Shown here: in pieces, positions 6,283 to 10,988 of the stretch
Position numbering within the stretch: the stretch's first letter is position 1
How the letters are laid out: every line of letters begins with the position of its first letter
Assembly (NCBI GenBank): GCA_027081375.1
Contig: JALWKR010000255.1
Location: 1 to 10,988, forward strand
DNA length: 10,988 nucleotides
Direction: 5' to 3'
DNA from: Persephonella sp.
GTDB lineage: Bacteria > Aquificota > Aquificia > Aquificales > Hydrogenothermaceae
Translations under genes and position numbers: made by a program
The notes under the pieces: generated by a model
Databases searched by the model: none
What the model saw: the letters and a program-made list of their open reading frames with translations, nothing else
What the model was told of the DNA's origin: nothing

Positions 6283-6783
6283 ATGAACAGGGTAGTACTT
6301 TTTTTTGTGACATCTTTATTAGCTTTGGTTTTAGGTTGGGGAATAGGAGGATATATAACCTACAATAAAACTATTGAAGCAGTAGGTAAAATCCCTGCAT
6401 CCCCAATAATTGTAAAGTCTGTGTATGACAGGAATAACCATGCTGTAGTATTTTCTATCTTAAATATGGGAACTCTTCCTTTAACAGTTGTATCTGAATC
6501 TTTTATATTTAAACCAGGGAAAGAAAGCTCTGAGAAAAGATACGAGATGAAAAATATTCCAGCAAGTATTCCTCTAATTCCTCTTGGTATAACAACAGTG
6601 GCACTTAAGCTAAAAGAGGGAACTCAGGAGCTAAAGTCAGGAGACATTGTTATGGCAACCCTCCACTATGTTCATCCCCTATCCAAAGATGTTTACACTG
6701 TAAGCCATAAATTTGAGTTTACAGGTAAACCTCAAGAAACTCCTCCTAAAGAGATTAAAAAAGAGAATAAGGAGGAAAAATAA
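6283..6783 (+). CDS. Unrecognised protein with one N-terminal membrane anchor
   Basis: The 166-aa protein starts with a hydrophobic segment (about 4-26, VVLFFVTSLLALVLGWGIGG) that should be a signal anchor rather than a cleaved signal. Residues 40-147 alternate hydrophobic strands and turns (VVFSILNMGTLPLTVVSES, 55-73; a long Pro/Ile-rich stretch at 92-110), suggesting an Ig-like beta-sandwich on the periplasmic side. The tail (148-166) is Lys/Glu/Pro-rich. I do not recognise the family. The ATG at 6283 has AAGGAGGT upstream. Its stop overlaps the start of the next gene (TAATG), so the two are translationally coupled and probably act together at the membrane. Confidence 0.82.
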   Translation: MNRVVLFFVTSLLALVLGWGIGGYITYNKTIEAVGKIPASPIIVKSVYDRNNHAVVFSILNMGTLPLTVVSESFIFKPGKESSEKRYEMKNIPASIPLIPLGITTVALKLKEGTQELKSGDIVMATLHYVHPLSKDVYTVSHKFEFTGKPQETPPKEIKKENKEEK

Positions 6784-7346
6784 TGAACTGGGAAAGAGTT
6801 GCCTGGTGGATATTTTGGCTAACTTTTGCATTCGCACTAGTTATAGCATTTTATGGAGTTTCCCTTGCTATACTTACAGCAACATCTGTTGAGTTTGCAT
6901 ATCTTCTAGGTCTTGTATCCTTCCTATTACTAGGAAACAGACTTTTATTTGGATATGGATGGATTGCAAACTTATTAGATACTGTAATTTCTGTAAAAGA
7001 AGTTACTTTGACTCAAAAAGAAGCTGTTAAGGAAAGATTAGAAAAGAAAAACTTTGAACCTTTAGAAAAGTTAGAAGAACTGTCTTTTAAAGCTCTGATA
7101 ATGCTTGCTTTAAAAGATCTTGATTATTACAGGTATGCATATTATGGAGTGTTTTTACTATTAACGTTGATAACTCTCTTAACAAAATTTAATTTATTAG
7201 GTGATTTAGTTATAGGTAAATATGTTGAAGGAGTTTTTTGGGGAGCAGCAACAGTAACATTTTTTGTATGGGGTTTAGAACAGCTTTCTAAGGTTTCGTT
7301 TGTAGAGTATAATCTAATGGACGTTAAGGAAATAAAAAATCAGTAA
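6783..7346 (+). CDS. Unrecognised membrane protein with about four helices
   Basis: The 187-aa protein has hydrophobic segments at about 6-31, 36-56, 117-138 and 148-168. Between the second and third is a charged cytosolic-looking loop (70-115) with a helical Lys/Glu-rich stretch. Trp and aromatic residues cluster at the start (WERVAWWIFWLTF). I do not recognise the family, and no transport or enzyme motif is visible. It begins at ATG 6783, sharing one base with the stop of the preceding anchor protein, with GGAGG at 6771-6775. The DUF1931 gene begins 12 nt after its stop. Confidence 0.82.
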   Translation: MNWERVAWWIFWLTFAFALVIAFYGVSLAILTATSVEFAYLLGLVSFLLLGNRLLFGYGWIANLLDTVISVKEVTLTQKEAVKERLEKKNFEPLEKLEELSFKALIMLALKDLDYYRYAYYGVFLLLTLITLLTKFNLLGDLVIGKYVEGVFWGAATVTFFVWGLEQLSKVSFVEYNLMDVKEIKNQ

Positions 7347-7358
7347 AGGAGGGCAAAG

Positions 7359-7808
7359 ATGCCAGTAGTAGGAGCAGCTAAGCTAGAAATTCTTATGAGA
7401 AAAGCAGCTAGCCTTGATATTGACAAAAATAAGGCTAAAGAGATTACAGACATTGTTGAGAAAAAGCTTTATGATCTCCTTTTAATAGGAGAAAGAAATG
7501 CCAGCTATAACAACAGAGAGGTTATCTGGGAATCAGATGTTCCTCTAACAAAAGGATTCCTAGAGTCTATGCAGAAATTTAGAAAGCTTGAAGAGGAAGT
7601 TCCTGTAGAAGATGTTTTAAACTTCTTAGCAGCAATGCCTCCTTTAAAGTATCCTTTAGAGGCAGAGCTAGAAAAAAAACTTCCTGAAATTGTTGGAACG
7701 TTAATCTACATTTTAGCTCAGCTTATAAAGGAAGTTTCTCCAGATAGCAGAAAACCTTCCTCTGAAGATATTGAAAAAGCTGGTCAGATTTTAGATTTAA
7801 CTATGTAA
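7359..7808 (+). CDS. DUF1931 protein with two histone-fold units
   Basis: The sequence matches the DUF1931 family typified by AQ_328 of Aquifex aeolicus, whose structure (recalled, not checked) has a tandem histone fold. The shared core is KAKEITDIVEKKLYDLL (25-41), ERNASYNNREVIWESDVPLTKG (45-66), LPEIVGTLIYILAQLIKE (108-125) and the tail ILDLTM (144-149). Each half has the short helix, long helix, short helix pattern of archaeal histones. The length of 149 aa fits the family. The fold suggests DNA binding, but DUF1931 members lack a proven chromatin role. The ATG at 7359 follows AAAGGAGGG. A strong terminator lies directly after the stop, marking the end of the cluster. Confidence 0.87.
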   Translation: MPVVGAAKLEILMRKAASLDIDKNKAKEITDIVEKKLYDLLLIGERNASYNNREVIWESDVPLTKGFLESMQKFRKLEEEVPVEDVLNFLAAMPPLKYPLEAELEKKLPEIVGTLIYILAQLIKEVSPDSRKPSSEDIEKAGQILDLTM

Positions 7809-7810
7809 TA

Positions 7811-7840
7811 AAAGGGGCTTAAAGCCCCTTTGTCTTTTTG
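7811..7840 (+). terminator. Rho-independent terminator after the DUF1931 gene
   Basis: The stem AAAGGGGC (7811-7818) / GCCCCTTT (7824-7831) has loop TTAAA and is followed by a T-rich run interrupted by G and C. It begins 3 nt after the stop codon and closes the eight-gene cluster. Confidence 0.87.
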
Positions 7841-7910
7841 TCTTCTTGTCAAAATAAATCTCAACATTCTCTTAATAAGTCCTAAAAACTTTCATCAGGA
7901 GGAGATAGCC

Positions 7911-8441
7911 TTGTTCAAACTAATAGAAAGAGTTATAGAAAAAGTACTATGGGAAAGTAGATTTATGATATTTTTAGCTGTTGTTTCCAGTGTTATAGCT
8001 GCTTTTATACTTGTTTTAATAGGAACATATGATATTCTTATTGTCGTAAAACATTCTCTTCATATGTTCTCATCACAGGAGTACTTTGAAGATTTTCATA
8101 AAGAAGCTATAAAACATATAGTTTCAGCTGTTGATGTTTATCTTATAGCAACTGTTTTACTTATATTTGGTTTAGGACTTTATGAACTTTTTATTTCTAA
8201 AATCGATTACATAGAGAATGAAGAACGTTCATCTAAAATCCTAGTTGTTCACACATTAGATCAGTTAAAGGAAAAACTCGCAAAAGTAATTTTAATGGTT
8301 TTAATTGTTACGTTTTTTAAATACGCAATTGAGTTTCACTACGAAGATATAAAAACATTGATTTTTCTATCAGTAGGAGTATTTTTAATAGCTCTTTCTA
8401 TATACTTTATGCATAAAGGACATGAACCTGAAGAACATTAA
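7911..8441 (+). CDS. YqhA/UPF0114-family inner membrane protein
   Basis: The 176-aa protein resembles E. coli YqhA along its length: an N-terminal amphipathic part, ESRFMIFLAVVSSVIAAF (membrane 1), SAVDVYLIATVLLIFGLGLY with ELFISKID (membrane 2 and the conserved YE-x-F-x-S-x-D-like stretch), LDQLKEKLAKVILMVLIVTF (third segment) and a C-terminal fourth helix. The function of the family is unknown. The start is placed at TTG 7911: AGGAGGAG (7897-7904) lies 6 nt upstream, and starting here gives the family length. An in-frame ATG at 7830 would begin inside the preceding terminator and add 27 residues unlike the family. The 3' end faces DUF507 across a shared terminator. Confidence 0.88.
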   Translation: MFKLIERVIEKVLWESRFMIFLAVVSSVIAAFILVLIGTYDILIVVKHSLHMFSSQEYFEDFHKEAIKHIVSAVDVYLIATVLLIFGLGLYELFISKIDYIENEERSSKILVVHTLDQLKEKLAKVILMVLIVTFFKYAIEFHYEDIKTLIFLSVGVFLIALSIYFMHKGHEPEEH

Positions 8442-8445
8442 TAAA

Positions 8446-8471
8446 GGTGGGATATTCTCCCACCAGATTTT
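8446..8471. terminator. Bidirectional terminator between the YqhA and DUF507 genes
   Basis: The stem GGTGGGA (8446-8452) / TCCCACC (8458-8464) with loop TATTC lies 4 nt after the YqhA stop and just beyond the DUF507 stop. It is flanked by short A and T runs on both sides, so it can serve both convergent genes. Confidence 0.8.
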
Positions 8472-9024
8472 ATAGAAGACCTCTTCTCTTTAATGCATCT
8501 TCATAAATTTTATTGTATAAAACTCTCCACTCAGGTGTACCTTCAACAATCTTCTTAGAGTAAGATTTTATTCTCTCTCTTACTTCTTTATCTATCTCTT
8601 TTTCTTCTCTAACTAGCTGTTTTAAAATTTCAAATACTGTACGTCTTATTTTATTAGGATGTTCAAACATTTCTATGATATCTGGATCTTCTGTTTCAAT
8701 ATACCTTTTGATTTTATGAGCTACCTGATTCATCCTTTCTTCAGGATCAAGGTGAATATTTCTTTCTTCTGCTAATTTTTGTTTTACTTTAAGTACAGCT
8801 GTTCTGTATCTAATATCTTCACTTTCTATCATATGCATATGTTGTTCTACAAGCTTTTCAGCTTCCTGTTCAATCTCTTTTTCTTCTTCTATTGCATTAT
8901 TTATTATTTCTAGGACTTTTTTCCTAAAATCTTCAGGGTCAGCAACTTCTATATAGTGTTTTTCTATAAGATCATTTACAATTTTATCTACTATTCTTTC
9001 AACCAGCCTTGCTGGTATTTTCAT
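8470..9024 (-). CDS. DUF507 family protein, internally duplicated
   Basis: The sequence matches DUF507, a family of unknown function found in Aquificales, deltaproteobacteria and related lineages. It is 184 aa, highly charged and helical, with no signal peptide or membrane segment. Two repeats are visible: residues 10-91 and 99-183. FRKKVLEIINNAIEEEKEIE (33-52) corresponds to IRRTVFEILKQLVREEKEID (126-145), and the ends RYRTAVLKVKQKLAEERNI (72-90) and EWRVLYNKIYEDALKRRGL (165-183) also align. This looks like a fusion or duplication of the roughly 90-aa single-domain form. The ATG at 9024-9022 has AAGGAGG 6 nt upstream, and a near-consensus promoter lies at 9057-9084. It is divergent from panB. 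Confidence 0.9.
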   Translation of the reverse strand: MKIPARLVERIVDKIVNDLIEKHYIEVADPEDFRKKVLEIINNAIEEEKEIEQEAEKLVEQHMHMIESEDIRYRTAVLKVKQKLAEERNIHLDPEERMNQVAHKIKRYIETEDPDIIEMFEHPNKIRRTVFEILKQLVREEKEIDKEVRERIKSYSKKIVEGTPEWRVLYNKIYEDALKRRGLL

Positions 9025-9049
9025 AAAGTCCCTCCTTCAATCATGTTAG

Positions 9050-9070
9050 AAGTGTTATTATATTACACTT
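9050..9070. repeat. Imperfect palindrome over the DUF507 -10 box
   Basis: AAGTGT (9050-9055) and ACACTT (9065-9070) are exact reverse complements symmetric around position 9060, and the -10 box of the DUF507 promoter lies between them. The position suits a repressor operator. No named regulator site is recognised. Confidence 0.45.
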
Positions 9071-9084
9071 TATATCTTTTTCAA
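9057..9084 (-). promoter_or_regulatory. Promoter of the DUF507 gene
   Basis: On the minus strand, TTGAAA (9084-9079) and a perfect TATAAT (9062-9057) are separated by 16 nt. The transcript would start near 9050, giving a leader of about 25 nt that contains AAGGAGG. Confidence 0.75.
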
Positions 9085-9160
9085 ATAAATTATTACCTAT
9101 GCTTTTTTTAGGATTTGGTTTAATTTAAATATTGAAATATCAATCTAAAGGGCTGAAATA

Positions 9161-9952
9161 ATGAAAAATATTCATGATTTTTTAAAAGCTAAAGAAGAAA
9201 AAAGAAAAATAACTATGATTTCTACTTATGAATACTGGTCTGCAAAGATATGTGAAGAAGCAGGAATTGATTGTATTTTAGTTGGCGATTCTGTAGGAAT
9301 GGTTGATGCTGGACTAAAAACAACTCTTCCTGTAACAGTTGAAGAAATGATATACCATGGTAGAGCTGTAAGAAGAGGAGCACCAAACACATTTATTGTA
9401 GTAGACATGCCCTTTATGAGCTATCAGGTTTCCCCTGAAGAAGCATTAAAGAATGCAGGTAAAATTATGAAAGAAAGCTGCTGCAATGCTGTTAAAGTTG
9501 AAGGTGGAGAGGAGATAGCAAAAACAATAGAAAAACTTGTTTCTGCAGGAATTCCTGTAATGGGACATGTTGGATTAACTCCTCAGTCAGTACATGCCTT
9601 AGGTGGTTATAAAGTTCAGGGAAAAACTGAAGAAGACAGAAAGAGAATAATAAAGGATGCAAAGATTTTAGAACAGGCAGGTGCTTTTGCTGTTGTTTTA
9701 GAAGCAGTTCCATCAGATTTAGCTGAGGAGATTACAGAGTTTCTAGATATTCCTACTATTGGTATTGGAGCAGGAAACAAAACCGACGGACAGGTTTTAG
9801 TTTTTCACGATATGATGGGATTTTTTGATAAATCTCCTAAATTTGTAAAAAGGTATGTAGAAGGAAAAAAACTATTTATGGAGGCTTTAAAACAGTTTTC
9901 CAATGAGGTTAAAGAAGGTATCTTTCCAGGAGAAGAACATACGTATAAGTGA
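9161..9952 (+). CDS. panB: 3-methyl-2-oxobutanoate hydroxymethyltransferase (ketopantoate hydroxymethyltransferase)
   Basis: PanB adds a hydroxymethyl group from 5,10-methylenetetrahydrofolate to alpha-ketoisovalerate to make ketopantoate, the first step of pantothenate and coenzyme A synthesis, in the cytosol. The 263-aa length is normal. Motifs seen are VGDSVGM (41-47), DMPFMSY (82-88), VKVEGG (111-116), GHVGLTPQ (135-142), LEAVP (180-184) and IGIGAG with DGQVLVFHDMMG (200-220). Metal ligands Asp43, Asp82 and Glu114 and the catalytic Glu181 are in place by comparison with the E. coli enzyme. The ATG at 9161 has only a weak AAAGG site. No convincing promoter was found in the 136 bp upstream, although TTGGTT (9115) with TATCAA (9138) is possible. 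No panC or panD is visible nearby; the next gene overlaps or abuts its 3' end. Confidence 0.97.
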   Translation: MKNIHDFLKAKEEKRKITMISTYEYWSAKICEEAGIDCILVGDSVGMVDAGLKTTLPVTVEEMIYHGRAVRRGAPNTFIVVDMPFMSYQVSPEEALKNAGKIMKESCCNAVKVEGGEEIAKTIEKLVSAGIPVMGHVGLTPQSVHALGGYKVQGKTEEDRKRIIKDAKILEQAGAFAVVLEAVPSDLAEEITEFLDIPTIGIGAGNKTDGQVLVFHDMMGFFDKSPKFVKRYVEGKKLFMEALKQFSNEVKEGIFPGEEHTYK

Positions 9953-10559
9953 TAACATCTTTGATGCTGTTGAATTTCTAAAAAATGGAAGAATTGTTGT
10001 TTCTCCAACAGATACTATCTTAGGAATTCTAGGAAATGCTTTAAATAAAAGCGTAGTTGAAAAAGTTTATAAAATTAAAAACAGAACCCCAACAAAGCCA
10101 TATATTATTCTAATCCCCAATATATCTTATTTAAATATCTTTGGAATAACCCCTACAAAAAATGAAAAAAAACTATTAGGACACAAAGGTATTACTGTTA
10201 TATTTGACCTTCCAGAAGAAAGACTTAAAGAGCTTGAGTATCTACATAGAGGAACTAACTCTCTTGCTTTTAGAATTCCCGATGATGAAAACCTAATCAA
10301 TATGTTAAAAGCTTTAGGAAAACCTGTTATAGCTCCTAGTGCAAATCCAGAAGGAAAAGAACCTGCCAAAAGTATAGAAGAAGCAATAAAATACTTTGGA
10401 GATAAAATAGATTTATATGTAAAAGGACATATAAAATCTAATAGTAGCTCAACTATAATCAGATTAGATGCAAATAATATACAAATATTAAGAAATGGAA
10501 ATACTACATTAGAAGAGATAGAAAATATACTAAGAGAGGAAATAAATGAAATTACCTAG
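9903..10559 (+). CDS. L-threonylcarbamoyladenylate synthase (TsaC/Sua5/YrdC family)
   Basis: This family makes threonylcarbamoyl-AMP from threonine, bicarbonate and ATP for the t6A modification at position 37 of ANN-decoding tRNAs. The YrdC fold is marked by RIVVSPTDTILGI (30-42), the nucleotide-binding KIKNRTPTKPYIILIP (57-72), PVIAPSANPEGK (about 142-153) and SSSTIIRLD near residue 185. The size (up to 218 aa) fits a TsaC without the Sua5 C-terminal domain. The start is uncertain. ATG 9903 overlaps panB by 50 nt and lacks a well-spaced ribosome site. AGGAGAAG (9928-9935) points instead to the in-frame ATA at 9939, which would give the usual short N-terminus but is a rare start codon. The downstream sulfotransferase gene overlaps its end by 14 nt. 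Confidence 0.9.
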   Translation: MRLKKVSFQEKNIRISDNIFDAVEFLKNGRIVVSPTDTILGILGNALNKSVVEKVYKIKNRTPTKPYIILIPNISYLNIFGITPTKNEKKLLGHKGITVIFDLPEERLKELEYLHRGTNSLAFRIPDDENLINMLKALGKPVIAPSANPEGKEPAKSIEEAIKYFGDKIDLYVKGHIKSNSSSTIIRLDANNIQILRNGNTTLEEIENILREEINEIT

Positions 10560-10988
10560 CTTTTTTTGTGTTGGAGCTCAAAAATCAGGAACAACAACTT
10601 TACACGATATACTTATTCAGCATCCTAAAATATGTTTACCAGAAGAAAAAGAAACAAAGTTTTTCCAAGACAATGAAAAATATAAAAAAGGATTAGAATT
10701 TTACATAAAAAGATATTTTTCTAACTGTACTGAAAAACAAATTTTAGGAGAAATAGATCCTGAATATATTTTTTTCGATTATGTTCCACAAAGAATTTAC
10801 AAAGATATAGGCAAAAATGTAAAACTTATATTTATGTTTAGAAATCCAGTAGATAGGGCTTATTCTCACTACTGGATGAGTGTAAGAAGAGGTTATGAAG
10901 ATAAATCTTTTGAAGAAGCTATTAAACTTGAAAAAGAAAGAATAAGAAAAGACCAGTATTTCAAAAGATACTTTAGTTATATATCTAG
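10546..10988 (+). CDS. PAPS-dependent sulfotransferase, N-terminal part (cut by window end)
   Basis: The first 147 codons are open to the window end. The 5'-phosphosulfate loop is FCVGAQKSGTTTLH (7-20), with the Lys-Ser-Gly-Thr-Thr core that binds PAPS. The 3'-phosphate motif is FRNPVDRAYSHYWM (98-111), with Arg99 and Ser107. LPEEKETKFF (31-40) and LGEIDPEYIF (67-76) also fit bacterial and heparan-type sulfotransferases. The acceptor is unknown; such enzymes often decorate cell-surface glycans or lipids (general knowledge). The start is ATG 10546, inside the last codons of the TsaC gene, with AGAGAGGA at 10533-10540. The overlap implies translational coupling. The lower GC of this gene relative to mutS is noticeable by eye only. 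Confidence 0.9.
   Translation, partial: MKLPSFFCVGAQKSGTTTLHDILIQHPKICLPEEKETKFFQDNEKYKKGLEFYIKRYFSNCTEKQILGEIDPEYIFFDYVPQRIYKDIGKNVKLIFMFRNPVDRAYSHYWMSVRRGYEDKSFEEAIKLEKERIRKDQYFKRYFSYIS

Noticed and set aside
7829..7850. Three imperfect copies of TTTTGTCT after the DUF1931 terminator
   Set aside because: Too short and degenerate, and mostly the T-rich tail of the terminator.
7830..7910. Longer YqhA reading frame from ATG 7830
   Set aside because: It begins inside the terminator stem, has no ribosome site, and the added 27 residues do not fit the family; TTG 7911 has AGGAGGAG 6 nt upstream.
9131..9144. ATTGA-N4-TCAAT near panB as an FNR/CRP-type site
   Set aside because: Spacing is two bases too short for the FNR pattern TTGAT-N4-ATCAA, and such short arms are expected by chance in AT-rich DNA.
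1..10988. CRISPR array that might accompany the RAMP protein
   Set aside because: No regularly spaced direct repeats of 20-40 bases were seen anywhere in the window.

Overview
The window comes from an AT-rich genome. Its AT-biased codons, strong AGGAGG ribosome binding sites and gene content (DUF1931 histone-fold protein, bacterial prefoldin, long DUF507 protein) suggest a thermophilic bacterium of the Aquificales, most likely Hydrogenothermaceae such as Sulfurihydrogenibium or Persephonella. This is inferred from gene families; no rRNA gene is present to confirm it.

Left part (1-2941, minus strand): mutS (mismatch recognition ATPase, GTG start) is followed 50 bp downstream by the beginning of tpiA, which runs off the window. 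A 197-bp divergent intergenic region (2942-3138) carries promoters in both directions.

Central part (3139-8441, plus strand): nine co-directional genes, eight of them in a tight cluster that ends at a terminator after position 7808. The order is an unrecognised 230-aa protein, an orphan RAMP (Csm5-like) protein, prefoldin alpha, a miniature prefoldin-beta-like protein of 61 aa, [terminator], a secreted YfdX-family protein, [terminator], a membrane-anchored protein, a four-helix membrane protein (TAATG coupled) and a DUF1931 histone-fold protein, [terminator]. A YqhA/UPF0114 membrane protein with a TTG start follows. A strong sigma70-like promoter precedes the first gene. The terminators inside the cluster stand only 27-28 nt before the next start codon, so the downstream genes probably depend on read-through or processing. 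The combination of an RNA-binding-type fold, prefoldin chaperones, a histone fold, a periplasmic stress protein and membrane proteins is the most unusual part of the window and the best candidate for an undescribed system. A joint function is inference from gene order.

Right part: an internally duplicated DUF507 protein (minus strand, 8470-9024) converges on the YqhA gene over a bidirectional terminator. It diverges from panB (pantothenate pathway). panB is followed without a gap by a TsaC/Sua5-type tRNA threonylcarbamoyl gene, and then, overlapping by 14 nt, by the start of a PAPS-dependent sulfotransferase gene cut by the window end.

No CRISPR array, cas operon, tRNA, rRNA or insertion sequence was seen. 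The longest gene-free stretch is the 197-bp region between mutS and the cluster.
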